A stretch of 64,000 bases of DNA from Coenobita brevimanus (GCA_032717465.1 CM064671.1:57030894-57094893); one strand, 5' to 3'; shown: positions 35,168 to 47,956, counted from the first letter of the stretch. A program made the numbers and translations. The notes: generated by a model not told the origin, from the letters alone.

Positions 35168-37145
35168 TATATCTGTGTAGTTTATCGTTCCCCCAATGCT
35201 TCTTCGGAACCCAGTGTATTTGATTCCATATCCACTCAGTTGAGTAACCTTGACCTTGCCCTTGGCAATGAAATTACCATTTTGGGTGATTTTAACATAC
35301 ACAATGTTGAATGGTTATTGCATTCTGCCCGGACTGGCGACGCTGGTCTAGAATGCGAGCTGTTCGCAGAATCGTTTAATCTCACCCAGTTGGTAAAGCA
35401 ACCAACCAGAATACCTGATAATCATGACCATAATGCCCATCTCTTGGATTTATTCTTGACAAATAATCCAGATCAATACAGGATAGAGGTACTGTCACCA
35501 CTTGGATCCTCTGACCACAATCTCATCAAAGCCTCATTAGTTAACCCTCCCACACCTCCCCATTCTGAATCTGTCAGGGTGACCCGATGGCACTTTGACA
35601 GGGCAGACTGGGATGGATTTAGAAATTATCTTGCTGATGTTCCATGGCAGTCTTTCTTCTCTAGTGATCCCAATTCTACCCACTCCCACATTTGCGACTT
35701 AATACTAGCTGGTATGGATTTATTCTTACCAAGTCAACAATTCACCAAAAGATCAAACTCTCCAAAATGGTTTGATGGCAATTGTGCCAGAGCAACAGCC
35801 CAAAAGTCATTAGCATATAACTCTTACTTAAAATCAAAAGCATGTGAATCACTCTCCCGATTTAAAATTGCTAGAAATCATGCAAAAGCTGTATTAAATC
35901 TATCTAAATCAAACTTTCTTCAAAAGCAAGCATCAAAACTACTTAACAACCCTAATGACAATAGAATATTCTGGTCAACTCTTAATTCTTTCAATAATAA
36001 CTTTAACAAGTCATCTTCCATTCCCCCACTAAAATCTTCAGACAGCAATATTACAAATGACCCACGTGGGAAAGCAGATATCTTTGCTAGTACCTTTGCC
36101 AGAAACTTTACCATAGATGATACCAGCCAGAATGTCTCAGTACTGGAACTTGATTCTCCCGAAATCGCCCCACTTAGAATACAGGCAAGATATGTAAAAT
36201 CCATCCTAGACAATTTACCTACCAACAAAGCTCCAGGCACAGATGGAATTCCGCCAATTGTTTTGAAAAAGTGTTCCCCTGAACTTGCCTCTGTCCTAGC
36301 TAAATTATTCAGACTATGCATACGTACTTCTTTATTCCCAGATTCATGGAAAGAAGCAATATCCACCCAGTTCCGAAGAAAGGAAGTTCGTCTGACCCCT
36401 CCAATTACAGACCAATAGCTGTCACATCTTCTCTTGGTAAGGTATTTGAAACTTTAATTAATAAGCATATTGTTAAACATCTTGAATCCAACAACTTAAT
36501 TAGTGATAGACAATATGGTTTTCGCCAAGAAAGATCCACCATTGACATACTCAATCTCTTAACTCATACCATCCATCAATCAATTGATCTTTTTGGAGAA
36601 ACTCATGCAGTAGCTCTTGATATCTCTAAAGCTTTCGACAGAGTATGGCACCGTTCCCTGCTGTCCAAACTCCCTTGCTATGGACTAACGTCTTTTGTTC
36701 CTTTGATTTCTTCTTATCTTAGTGACAGGAAAATGAGAGTAAAAGTAGATGATGTATATTCGAATTTCCACTCAGTTAACGCCGGCGTGCCGCAGGGATC
36801 AGTTCTGGCGCCAACCCTATTTCTGGTTCATATTAATGATCTCTTATCTGTCACTCACAATCCCATTCACTCATATGCAGATGACTCAACACTACATAGT
36901 TCATTCACACTCAGACATCCATTTACAAAGTCTAATATCTCTACCTCTCAACTCAGTACAGCCATCTCCATAAATCAAGATCTATCTACAATCAGTGAAT
37001 GGGGACAAAACAACCTTGTCTCTTTCAGTGCTAGTAAAACTAAATATATACAGTTTACTAATAGACAGATATTGCCAGATTCGTACATTACCTTCAGTGC
37101 TACTAATATTCCCACCTCCAAAAGTTTTGAAATTCTTGGTGTCTC
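35168..37145 (+). mobile_element. Jockey-like LINE 2, truncated at both ends
   Basis: The copy starts within the endonuclease (VVYRSPNASSE near 35173) and contains ILGDFNIHNVEWL (catalytic GDFN) and SSDHNLIKASL. RT follows with NKAPGTDGIPPIVLKKCSP, SNYRPIAVTSSLGKVFE and ALDISKAFDRVWH. GVPQGSVLAPTLFLVHIND and the catalytic YADDST (near 36875) complete the core. A one-base frame change near 36370 splits the ORF. It stops abruptly near 37145, where an opposed LINE fragment begins. Apart from the single frame break, the coding region is well kept. Confidence 0.88.
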
Positions 37146-37150
37146 ACTTA
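35240..37150 (+). pseudogene. Endonuclease-reverse transcriptase of Jockey-like LINE 2
   Basis: The two open stretches, 35240-36418 and 36316-37182, together cover most of the endonuclease C-terminal half, linker and RT. The frame changes between 36365 and 36385, inside the region just before SNYRPI. The endonuclease N terminus and the part after ILGVSLN are absent. The protein would nick target DNA and copy its own RNA at the nick. The copy lacks both ends and cannot move by itself. Confidence 0.85.
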
Positions 37151-37745
37151 ATGCTTCACAAATATCTTTCTTTTGTGTATAGGTGATTCTCTCGCCCGTA
37201 ATGGATTGTATTATATCTTTACTTTGGTTTTGCTTCTGATGTAGCTGTAAAATAGCTTTGGTTGATTACTACTTTTATTTATTATATCACCCTCAAACTG
37301 TTTTTGGGCTTCCCTCCTTATTTTTGTATAATCGTTTCTTGTCTGTTTGTAATTATTATACGCCCTTTCACTATTGTGTCTTCTGTATCTATTCCACAAC
37401 AAATCTCTTCTTTCTTTTGATTTTTTACATTCTGTATTGAACCATTTCTGTATTTTCTTATCTGCTTCTTTGTGCTGTGGGATGTACTTCTGGACTTCTA
37501 TTTCATAAAATTCACAGAATTTTTTTATATACAGCATTTAAATCTTGTCCTCTAAGCTCATTTCCCCAATCAACATCTAAGAAATACTTCTTTAGGTCTT
37601 GATAATTTCCCATTTGATAGTTTAGGCTCTTTTTGTAACTTTCATTGCTGTTAACTATGTCATATGCTATCCTGAAGTTGTAATTTAGTACTGCATGATC
37701 ACTTTTGCTGAGTGGAGGGTGATATATTAAACTGTCAATATCATT
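37150..37745 (-). mobile_element. CR1/L2-like LINE fragment
   Basis: The minus strand gives the end of an endonuclease (SLIYHPPLSKSDHAVLNYNF near 37740) and a linker with KKIQKWFNTECKKSKERRDL. It ends with NQPKLFYSYIRSKTKVK and a KKDICEA motif at 37150. These are the conserved linker features between endonuclease and RT in CR1/L2-type LINEs as I remember them. The fragment is cut at a GT microsatellite on one side and at Jockey-like LINE 2 on the other. A frame break lies near 37530. Confidence 0.7.
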
Positions 37746-37748
37746 TTC

Positions 37749-37749
<1 letters not shown>

Positions 37750-37802
<53 letters not shown>
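37750..37802. repeat. (GT)n microsatellite
   Basis: About 26 GT units at the end of the CR1/L2-like fragment. Confidence 0.95.
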
Positions 37803-37806
<4 letters not shown>

Positions 37807-38239
37807 GTCGGGTTATTTTTGAAATCACTCTTCCATTACACATACAGCTGGCAATATGTGAACCTGGGACAGCACCAATGTGTCACAGAGGTTTAGCATT
37901 TGGTACACTTGACAACCTTGACATAATCACAGGCTTGATTGTGAAACAGACATGAATGGACGGAGGTGTCAAATAGTAGCTGAAAGGACGAAGTAACTCT
38001 GATAAACTGGCTTCGGATATTGTAGCAAGTCCTCCCCACCCCCCAACATGGACACTGTCCCAGGTTCATGTGTGACCAACTGTGCAGTTATTATAAACAT
38101 ACACTGTAGGGCACTGTAGGAACAAAAAGTAGTGAGCAGTTTCCTTAGATGATGATGGGCGATAAATGACCCCACGATAATAAAAGAAATAAAATCACAA
38201 TAAGAGTTGTCAAGTTAATTATACTTAAAAAGCTATTGG

Positions 38240-39075
38240 TCTGTCTAATGTCAGACGCCTTAATCCCGTAACGGATGGCCACAAACAAACACACACAAAA
38301 AAATCACCTACACATTGCCCAGTCCTTGGTCATTTCACTGCACCCCTCTCCCTCTCTCAAACTCACGTCCCCCTCTCTCATATATCGCTATCCACTTCAT
38401 TCCAACCATTCATCCTCTATCCTTCCACCTGTCTGATATACACTCTTCTAGTCAGCCTCTCATTTTCCATCCTCTCTGCATGGCAAAACTACCTCAAAGT
38501 ATTCCTCTTAATTTCAGTCATATCAATATCAACACCACACTGCTGCTTTACCTTCTTATTTCTGCCGTCTCTCCAAGTAACTCCGCACATTCCTCTCAAA
38601 TAACTCTTTTCCGTATGCTTTCACTTTTGACTTATGTTCATTAGGCAGGGTTCAACCATCATTTGTTAGAGAGGGAATCACAAAACTGCCATGCAGCGAT
38701 TTTTAACTTCCATGCTCACTTCATTATTCTTTATCATTGCCTTCAATGAATTGGTAACTCTTTTAGCCTGATGTACCCTTTCAAGCTGGCATCCCCTAAA
38801 TATCCATCCTTACTCATCTCACTACCTAAATACCCGATTGCACTCACATCCACCATTTCCTCACCATCCAGCTGCACTGTGCTTATTGTGACTTTATTTC
38901 GCACAAAGACCATAACTATACTGTACTCCTATTTACATTCATCTTTGGTTTCCGTTTCCTTAAAAATCTCTCAATCTCTTTCACCAAGTCCACATTCAGT
39001 TTCACTTAACAGTGCAGTATCGTTAGTAAACTGCGGAAAATTACCACACCTTATCCTTCCCCATTAGAGACGCTC
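38240..39075 (-). mobile_element. RTE-like LINE, copy D, 5' truncated
   Basis: It begins with the complement of the family tail (AGACGCCTTAATCCCGTAAC at 38255). On the minus strand, decayed post-RT sequence follows, up to a block like LPQFTNDTALLSE, equivalent to the RT catalytic box. No long frame remains. Confidence 0.75.
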
Positions 39076-39337
39076 CAGCATACACCACCCTACCTAGTAT
39101 ACTGTATTAAAATACTTGTATTTATGGAATGAATAATATGATCTGTATGGCATTATATTATTAAGACATCAAGTAACATGTCAACCAGTTTAAACATTCG
39201 TAAGTTGAAGCTGCAAACATTTTGCTTATGTATACTGGTGGTCAGTATTAACAAACCTTGTGATTATCCGTTTTAAGTATTAACGCCGCGATAAGCTGGC
39301 ATCGGTAATGAGTCCATTATTTTTCATAAATCTATCT

Positions 39338-42300
39338 ATCTATAGACCGACGCCTTAATCCCGGAAAGGGTGGCCGCAGACAAAACGCCTCCAAGTCGCT
39401 CTGTCATCCCACCATTTGACTGCCCTTCCCCCAAATCACTCCCCTCTTCCTCATATACCTTTCAACTCCATCACTCCACCTCATTCTCGGTCTCATCTTC
39501 CCTCTCCCTCCCTCCACCTCACCTACATTCACCCTCTTAATCAGTCTTTCATTCTCCATTCTCTCCACATGTCCAAACCACCTCAGTGTATTTCTCCTAA
39601 TTTTCTAAATTACATCCACATCCACCGCACAATGTTCTTTCACTTTTTTATTCGTCAATCTGTCCCTCCATGTCATTCCATATGCTCCTCTCGGGTAAAT
39701 CATTTCCGCTGCTCTTACTCTTTACTTGTTCCCCTCTAGCAAGGTCCACACCTCGCTTCCATGCTTCAGGGTAATCACAATACTCTATCATGCAGTGGCT
39801 ACTTAATGTCCATACTCACCTCCCTATTTCTCATAATCGCTTTCAGTGAACCAACAACCTCCCTTCCCTGCTGTACCCTTTGAAGCACTTCATTCCCCAA
39901 ACTTCCATCCTTACCTATCACACTACTCAAGTACTTGAATGCACTCACACTCTCCATATCCTCACCATCCAACCACACTGTGCATTCTGTGACTTCATTC
40001 CTCTCAAACACCATAACTTACTCTTCTTTAACTTTCAGATTCCTCTTCTTACACACTGTCTTAAAATATCATTTACCAAACCTTGCAACTCCTATTCATC
40101 TTCACTCATCAATGCTATATCATCAGCATTCAGCAACACAGAAATCTTCCACACTCACCCTCATTCACTAAAGCCACCCTCACATCCACTGCCCTACGAT
40201 GCACCGCCTTTGCAACCCCATCCATGTATGTAATAAACAACCATGAAGACATCACACATCCCTGTTTCAGCTCACATCTAGATTAAAGAACTCACTCAGC
40301 TCACAAGCCACTCGCACCATAGCCATAGCTCCCTGAAACATACGCTTCACAGCACTCAGCGCCATCCGCTCCATATATTCTTAATACCTTATAAATACCT
40401 TGCCTATCTACTGTCATATGCTTTCTCCAAGTCCATGAAGGCAGCATACACTTTCTTTCCCTTCTCTAGATACTTCTCCACTAAACATCTTAGATCAAGT
40501 ATTTGTTCTATACACCCTTTTCCCATCCTAAATCCTGCTTGTTCTTCTCCAACTAGCTCCTGTTATATGACTAACCCTATCAATGAGTATTCTACCATAT
40601 GTATTTCCAATTACACTAAGAAGGCAAATACCCCTATGGTTACCACATACTTCTCTCTCCCCTTTTCCTTTGTATAATGAAACAATTATACCTGATTTCC
40701 AGTCCTCTGGAACCCTTCTCTCTTGCCAAGCCAATCTACACAACTTCTGTGTCCACCCCACAACAATCTCACCTCCATGCTTCAGCATTTCACCACACAC
40801 TCCATCAATTCTTGGGGCCTTTCCCATCTTGATCATCTTCACCGTTTCAACTGCTTCCGCCCTACTGATCTCTTCCTCCCTCCTGTCATCTCTTCTTCTC
40901 CCACCCATTCCCCAACCACTTATACTCGCACTGTTCTCATTCTCTGCATTCAACAAATCCTCAAAGTGCTCTTTCCATCTTCTCATTTTCTCTGTCTTCT
41001 CCACCAACAAGCTGTTATTCCCATCTTTCACTCCTCTGCTATTTCCCCTTTCACACTGTCTTACTTTCTTTACCTTCTTCCAAAACAATTTCTTACTCTC
41101 CCTTCATTTCACATTCAGATTCCTTCCAAACGCCTCATCCACTCTGTTCTTACTCTCCTTCACCAGTCTCTTCATCTCCCATCTCCTGCTCACATATACC
41201 TCTCTCTTCTCTCTCTCATCTTCTCCCCTACCTATACACGCTAGCCAGTCACTATATGCCTTCTATTGTCCCACAGCTTGTTTCACCTCCTCATTCCACC
41301 ATGCTGTCCCTTCCACACCCCTACATCTCCTCCTAACTCCTGCACAAACCACTTCGCATGCTGCCCCTATCTTCTTCGTATATATCTTGCATACTTCTTC
41401 TACCCCATCTATCTGCTCTAACTCATACTTCCCAATCTTTCTTGCACTGTGTTCATCTAATTGCCATTTTCTCACTCTCTTGCAACTTCTCTACTCTTTT
41501 CATATGAGCTGTTTCCTCCTGTCTTCCCCTTCGTCTCCTCACCCATTTTCTTTGCAGCCCTACCGTGGCCATCACTAAGTGATGGTCCAGGACTCCATTC
41601 CCACACACTCTCCACGCTCTTGCATCCAACATTCATCCGCACACACGTAATCTATCATTGCCTTTCATTCAACAAGTTCACCGTCCATCATCTTCATGAC
41701 TCTCCACGTATACCTGTGGATCATCTTATGCCGGAAGACGATGTTTGTTATTACCAACTCCTTACTAGCACAGATGTCCACCAAAGCACTACCATTCCCA
41801 ACTACTTCAGCTGGCACACCCCACAGACCAACCACTCCATCCACTCGTACATTCCCAACTTTGCCATTGATATCTGCAATCAAAAACACTCCCTTTCTCC
41901 TTTCAAACTTGTCCATATATGCTTCTACACTCGCCCAAAACTCATCTTTCACTCTTGCCACTCGGTCCTCTGTTGGCGCATACGCTCATACAATCACCCA
42001 CGCTTGTATACCTACTTTCATCCTCACCCATACAGTCCTTGCACTTACTGTTCCACACTCTCTTATATTCTGCTTCCACTTCTTGCTTCTCATCAGACAT
42101 ACTCCCCCTCTTGCCCTCTCATTCTCACTAAATCCTGCACATATTCCTAAACCATGCTCCCATTCTCTCACCCTTTCATCTTTCCAATTAGGCTCATTCA
42201 ATCCACATACATCCACTCTTGCATCCCCAAGCACCTGAACAATCTTTCTCTCTTTCAGTTCATCATTCACTCCTCTCACATTTAACGTTCCCATCCTTAG

Positions 42301-42380
42301 AATGTCCTTTGTCATTCCTTGGTCGTCAACATATGGTCCATCCTGGTCCAAGGCGCTTTGTTCGCTTGTTTAGTTCTCTT
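39338..42380 (-). mobile_element. RTE-like LINE, copy E, longest copy of the family
   Basis: The copy runs from the family tail with (ATAG)n complement at 39338 to an endonuclease start near 42351. Segments on the minus strand are: endonuclease N-terminal part at 42351-41986 (LRMGTLNVRGVND); endonuclease core at 41961-41665 (GVFLIADINGKVG); linker at 41475-41263; RT start at 41088-40528 (MGKAPRIDGVCGEMLKHGG, CGNHRGICLLSVIG); and post-RT part at 40014-39799. Frame breaks separate them, so this is a near-full-length dead copy of about 3 kb. Confidence 0.82.
41665..42351 (-). pseudogene. Endonuclease part of RTE-like LINE copy E
   Basis: The region shows TLNVRGVNDELKERK at the start (the TWNVR-type motif of AP endonucleases), then VDVCGLNEPNW in the position of the catalytic Glu. 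GVFLIADINGKVGNV follows in the position of the usual GDFNA motif. A frame break lies near 41970. The enzyme would nick target DNA to start reverse transcription. Confidence 0.75.
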
Positions 42381-42399
42381 TACGGGGTGGGGCACTATC

Positions 42400-43184
42400 C
42401 CACCACCAACCCTATAACCCGCTCTGTACTCACTAATTTATTACAAAACCCACCCCCAAAACCCGATAAATTTTGGACTTTTTTTTTTTTTTTGGTGGTT
42501 CAAACCTCCACTTTTGGTGAGAAACAATGGAAAGTCACCAAGAAAGTGCTCACCTGAGGTTAGAAATGGTCTAAACAGTTGACCCTCTGAACACCTGATA
42601 GTGTGTTCTCTGAAGCCGTGCTGCTACTGTCGCATTTTCTGTGGCAGGGGTAACTATTGGAAACCACTCAAAATACATAGATATTTATTACTTTGGTACA
42701 AATTTTCATGTAGTACAAGAATATATTGGTTTTCACACAAAAATGTAGGCGATATAAGCGTTGTTTCACTCACAAACACATGAAAATTGCCGAATTCTTG
42801 TGCAGTTCACTCACTGTGACTATTGTTTCAACTTACCTTCTATTTTTCAACTTACATTATACTTTTCCACTAACATAATACCAGTGTCCACCTTATATAA
42901 GGCCTTACTAGTATAGTGAACACCATATTATCGCATATTTACTGGCCTTATTATTATAGTGAGCCTGGTATTATCTCAAGCACACACAGTACCAGTAATG
43001 TATTAAAATGTACTAAGGTGTGGTAGAGGAAGGTGTCCCGTGTATATGTACCAAAAATCACGCGCAAAAGTTGAAAAATGGGCAACGACGGACCTTGCAA
43101 TAGCAAAACGTGCATCGTACATCGTCGGGACTGAGCATAAAAAAAAGTTGCAACGTGCAGTGTACGTCATGGGTACGGGGCGGG
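42400..43184 (-). mobile_element. Deleted relative of the piggyBac-like element 2
   Basis: The right end reads ...GGGGCGGGTTAA, with TTAA at 43185-43188. The inward ~100 bases share GGGACTGAG and GTTGCAA-type blocks with the right end of piggyBac-like element 2 (59700-59808). The poly-T at 42480 and following CTCACCTGAGGTTA match the left interior of that element (50231-50300). The left TTAA was not found and may have been lost beside LINE copy E. No transposase remains. Confidence 0.5.
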
Positions 43185-43312
43185 TTAAGTCGCCTCATAC
43201 GACAAGCAGGGATACTGGAGTAGTATTCTTGAAACCCCCTATCCCCAGGATTGTCCTCAAATAATTTCTGGATGGATTCCCATGGCTTTTGGCATGCTTT
43301 GGTCTATCATTG

Positions 43313-43603
43313 TTACTGTAGAAATGAATACTTTTCCCTCCACCACGGAACTGAACGTGTTTTCTTGAGTGGTGCCGTCGACAGCGAATTTAGTCTTCTC
43401 CAGCGATGCAGCCAGCGGTACACGGTGGACAGACTGGCGCCAGTGTGGTAGGAAATGTATCTGGCAGATGCGCCTCCCAGCCACAACCACACGATCATGG
43501 CTCTCTCAGCCCGCATGGCTACATCTTGCGTAATCACTCCCTCCATTGTGTTCTGGTGAGCAAAGGAATGTAAAAGAACCTGTGTCCAATTATCATCGTG
43601 CAA
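43313..43603 (-). CDS. Helix-turn-helix domain fragment, possibly transposase
   Basis: A 96-codon frame on the minus strand. The middle part, ERAMIVWLWLGGASARYISY followed by HTGASLSTVYRWLHRWRR, has the pattern of a homeodomain-like helix-turn-helix used by Tc1/mariner-type transposases to bind DNA. Sequence after this loses similarity, and a neighbouring frame (43490-43257) continues without recognised features. No terminal repeats or DDE core were found. It may be an orphan transposase exon or a host regulator exon. Confidence 0.4.
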   Translation of the reverse strand: MHDDNWTQVLLHSFAHQNTMEGVITQDVAMRAERAMIVWLWLGGASARYISYHTGASLSTVYRWLHRWRRLNSLSTAPLKKTRSVPWWREKYSFLQ

Positions 43604-43789
43604 GCTATAGTTTATTTACTTTAACTTGGAGGAGATTTTCGTCCTTTTAGAGCGTATTTCTCGCAGCTCATTAGCAGAACAAGCCACTAACACGAGTTAG
43701 TGCCTCTCCCCAAAAAACAACTAACTAAAAATACGAACAAAAAACATCTGAACAGGACTAACAAACAGATGACGACTAAGGACCGAACA

Positions 43790-46766
43790 AAGGACATGGT
43801 ACAGATTGCGACATGGTATGTAAGGGGAACGAAAAGATGAAACAGAGATTCTCCAGGTGTTTGAGGATGCAAAAGTGGATGTATGTGCAATAACTGAGAC
43901 ATAATGAAGAGGCGAGACTGTGAGAAAATGGGAGTATGGATGTGGTATATGTGTGTGAGTATGTAAGAATGAGAGAGCAAAAGAAGGAGTTTGTATTGTT
44001 GTGTGCAAGAGATGGAAGGAGAATATAAGGGAGGTTGGATTAGGTGGGTAAGATTGAACGTTGGACTGCAATTGTGTGGTGCATGCGCCAATGCAAGATC
44101 GTGCAAGTAGAGTGAAAGAAGTGTTCTGGACAAATGTGGAACGTGCATGGAAGAGTTTGAGGAATAAGTGTTTTTGATTGAAGATATAAATGGATAAGTA
44201 GGGAACGTGTTTGTGGATGGAGTAGTTGGTGGGTGGAGTGTGCCTGCAGAAGTGAATGAGGATGGCAGTGCTCTAGTGGACATTTCGGTGCGAAGGAGGT
44301 TGGTGATACCCAATACCAACTTAAGTCACAACATGATCCACAGATATACTGTACAGTATGTGGCGAGTGATGGGAAGGAAGGGTGGTGAAATGAGTGAAC
44401 AGAAGGCAATGATTGATTATGTGTGTGTGAATGACAGAATGAGAAGGTGTGTAATACATACAAGGACGTACAGACGCTGGGAGAGTGGACTTTCTGACCA
44501 CAACTTGGTGGTGGTTAAAGTCAAGGTTCAATTGAAATGGGGGAAGAGGAAAAGAGAAGGGCAGGAGATACTAGTCCATACCAGGAGGGTAGAAGGATTG
44601 AAAGAGGATGGGAAAAAGGCAGAATATAAGAGAGAAGTGAAGGAGTGATTAGGTAAATGTGATTTGGAGCAGATAGGAGACATGGAAGGTGTGTGCAAGA
44701 TATCCAAAGAAGAAATCTGTGCAGCATTTGTGGTGGTGTCTGGGGTGAAGACAAGACGAAAGAGAGAGCAAGGAACAGCATGGTCGAATTGAAGAGGTAA
44801 GACAGGCTGTGGCGCATAAGAAGAGAGCATATAGTGAGTGGATGAGAAAGGGGGGCGTGGAGGAAGTTGAGAGAAGCAAGAGTTATATATAGAAAGGAAG
44901 GGAGAGACGAAAATATTACTAAGAGAAAGAAGTGAGTGGATATGCAATTTGGAACGAAGTTGAGTGAAAGGTGGAGGGAATGTCAGAAATATTCTGGAAA
45001 GAGGTAAAGTTAGACAGGGTGATAAAGAAGTAAATGAGGAAGTGACAGATGAAAATGATATATTGCTAGTGAAGAAGGGAGAAAAAGTGTGCAGATGGAG
45101 AGAACACTGAGGAATTGTTGAACATGGAGAATGAAAGTAATGCGAGTATAAATGGCTTGGGAATGGCTGGCAGGAGAGAGGTGAGAAAAGAGGAAGGAAT
45201 CAGTTGGATGGAAGTAGTGGAAGCAATGAAGAAAGTCGAAATGGGAAAAGCCCAAGGAATTGTTGGAGTGTGTGGTGAAATGCTGAAGCATGGGGGAAAA
45301 GATAGTATAGAATGGATGTGGAAGATGTGCAGATTGGCCTGGGAGGAAGGAAGATTGCCGGAGGATTGGAAGTCAGGTATAATGATATTCCTGTACAAGG
45401 GAAAGGGGGAAAAAATGTGTGGTAATCATAGGGGCATTTGTCTTCCTAGTGTAATAGGAAAAGTATGTGATAGGATACTTATTGACCAAGTTAGGGAAAT
45501 AACAGAGGAATTAGTTGGAGAAGAACAGGGAGGTTTTAGGAAGAGAAGAGGCTGGGTAAATCTGCTATTCATTCTTAGGTCTTTAGTGGAGAAGTTTCTA
45601 GAGATGGGAAAGAAGTTTTATGCAGCCTTCATGGATTTGGAGAAAGCCTATGATAAGTTGGATAGACTCGGAGTGTGGAAAGTATTAAGGTTACGTGGAG
45701 TAAATGGGAAGTTGTTGAATGCCGTGAAGAGTATACACGAGGGTGCTAACGCTGCAGTGTGTGTGGATAGTGTACTGATTGAATTTGTCTCTCTGAATGT
45801 TGTATTTAAACGGGGATGTGTCATATCCCCATGGTTGTTCAGTGTGTATACTGATAGGGTTATAACAGAGATACAAGGTAGTGCAGTGGATGTTCGAGCG
45901 ACCCTAATAAGAGAGGGCATTATTTGGAAACTCCCTGTAATGTTGTTTGCAGATGCTACTCTATTGTTAAGATGAAGGGGAACTGCAAGGCTTGGTGAAT
46001 GAGTTTAGGAAAGTGTGTAAGAAACGAAATCTAAAGGTGAATGTAGGGAAGGTAAAGTTATGGTCTTTGAGAAGTGAAGCCACTGAATGTACAGTGAGGC
46101 TGGATGAGGAGGAAATGGAAAATGTGAGTGCAATTATATACTTGGGTAATGTGATGAGTAAGGATGGAAGTTTAGAGGGCAAAGTGCTTGATAGGGTACA
46201 CCAGGGAAGAAAGGTTGCTTACACCAGGGAAGGAAGGTTGCTGGTTCTTTGAAAGCTGTGATAAGGACCATGGAACTGAGCATGGAAGTAAAAAAAAGTC
46301 ACGGCATGAGAGTACTGTGCTGCCAACTCTAACGTATGGAAGTGAAGCTTGAACCTTGCTGGACGGACACAAGTCAAGAGTGAGAGCAGTGGAGTTATTT
46401 GACAGGAGGATGTGAAGTTACATGGAGAGACAGACTGACAAATGACGATATGAAGGAGTGATGTGGTGTGGATATGGATGTGATAGAAATCGTTACGAGA
46501 AATACATTGAAATGGTTTGGCCATGTGGAGAGGATGGAGAGCGAGAGACTAACGAGGAGCGTGTATGCGAGTGAGGTGGAGGGGGGGAGAGCAAGGTCGA
46601 GGCCGAGGATAAGATAAAGGGATTGAGTGGACGGGTATATGAGTGAGGGGAGTGTGACCTGGGAGCGGGACAGTGAAGTGGCATTGGACAGAGTGACATG
46701 GAGACAATAAGTTTGTGGCCATCCCTTACAGGATTGAGGCGTTTGGCAATAGATAAACAGATAGAT
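43790..46766 (+). mobile_element. RTE-like LINE, copy B, near full length
   Basis: The copy starts with an endonuclease N terminus (about 43808, RIATWYVRGT) and passes through the endonuclease core in broken frames (44160-44520, ending SGLSDHNLVVVKV). A linker and the RT at 45115-45975 follow. It ends after a post-RT region with WFGHVERMESERL near 46515 and the family tail at 46715-46766 (GGCCATCCCTTACAGG, AGATAAACAGATAGAT). Several stops and frame changes are present. Confidence 0.83.
45115..45975 (+). pseudogene. LINE reverse transcriptase (copy B)
   Basis: 286 codons with RT blocks in order: MGKAQGIVGVCGEMLKHGG, EDWKSGIMIFLYKGKGE, CGNHRGICLPSVIGK, EEQGGFRKRRG, FYAAFMDLEKAYDKL, VVFKRGCVISPWLFSVY and MLFADATLLL. 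The catalytic box reads FADA where FADD is expected, and GFRKGRG-type and QGCV blocks have substitutions. This is consistent with a decayed copy. It retains the N-terminal blocks deleted from copy A. The frame closes at 45975 by a one-base break before the post-RT part. Confidence 0.85.
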
Positions 46767-46851
46767 CTCTTGTTATAAATGGCATTCTTTTGGGAGAGAT
46801 GACCGTTTTAAGCTGGCTAAATTATTATTAACAGAGCACAGAATTCCAGAA

Positions 46852-47956
46852 CAGCAGTTCTTAACCAGGGGTCTGGCGAAGCCACGGGGAGCACAGAGAA
46901 TTACCAGAGGGTCCATAAAATGGCCATGAGAAATTACTGTCTTCAGTTTGTCTGTTATTCGTTCCTTGTATCCAGAATAATTTCAACTGATATTCACAGT
47001 AATATTTGTAGTCAACACAATGTCTATTTCTGTACTCAGTTTAAGTCCCTTTCACAGATAGCACAATAATATCAAAGGGGACTATCTGTAGGTATTGCCT
47101 TCGGACGATGTTGAAAAACGTTTCGTCCTAGGAAAAGTGTGCAAAGGGAAGAGAAGCTTTGAATACAACTGAAATTAACTGTAGAAAACATTAAGCTGTA
47201 GCATCTGAGGAAGACAGCAGAGCATATCATATTCTATATAGGTGCAAAACCTGGACTCCCAATAATTTTCTGCCTACTTCCCCATTTTCCCTGGCTCGTT
47301 ACCTCACATGGCCAGTGTTTCCATAAGTGATGGACTGCAAGTTAGTGTAAAGGGAGCTTAGCTCACGGATTCCAAAATAGAAACGATATAGTTGGCTTGT
47401 AAATTAGATAGTAAATATACATTGTAATAATCATATCATGATGACAGTAAGTTTCAGGTAGGAAGAAAGAATTTGCCCACGTAATCTGTTCTAGGCAAAA
47501 AAGAAAGTAAAGGAAGAGGGAGATGTGGGCTGAACATCTCCCATTCCCCATCCCTGAACCTTCTTGTTTTGGGCAAGGATGTTGCAGCCTTACTGCCCAG
47601 CATTTGAATCTTAGGCTAAGCTGTCTCATACTCCCAGTGAAAAAGAAGGAGGGAGATATTACTTGAAGTTTCTGTAATGTCCTGTTTCATCCTCCCCCCA
47701 CCCCATCCCACCCCTACCCATGAAAGAGTCTCTCTAACTTCCCCTCTCTGTTTTAGTAGGGAAAAGTGTGCTAAACTTCAGTGATGATTGTGATAATATT
47801 ATACCTCCAGAATTACAAAAAAAAAAAAAAAAAAAAAAAAACAGTAGTTTAGTTCAGGAAGGATACCCCTGGTCTAGACCCTAAACCATATGGAATCCCT
47901 GGAATATTTTCCTGAACAGACAGGGTCCGCGGATGTTGTAAGGTTGGGAACCACTG
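46852..47956. mobile_element. hAT-like non-autonomous element
   Basis: The left end is CAGCAGTTCTTAACC and the right end, read inwards, is CAGTGGTTCCCAACC. This gives imperfect inverted repeats of the CAG(N)GGTTC type common in hAT elements. The 8-bp flanks (TTCCAGAA and CTCTCGAA) agree at 5 of 8 positions. No transposase was found; a poly-A run sits at 47816-47841. Confidence 0.6.

Noticed and set aside
35033..35302. 89-codon minus-strand frame overlapping the start of Jockey-like LINE 2
   Set aside because: Its right half is antisense to the LINE endonuclease. The remaining 40 residues match nothing I recognise.
38315..42238. Many plus-strand open frames rich in Ser, Pro, Leu and His
   Set aside because: They are antisense shadows of minus-strand LINE copies D and E, whose minus-strand translations carry RT and endonuclease motifs.
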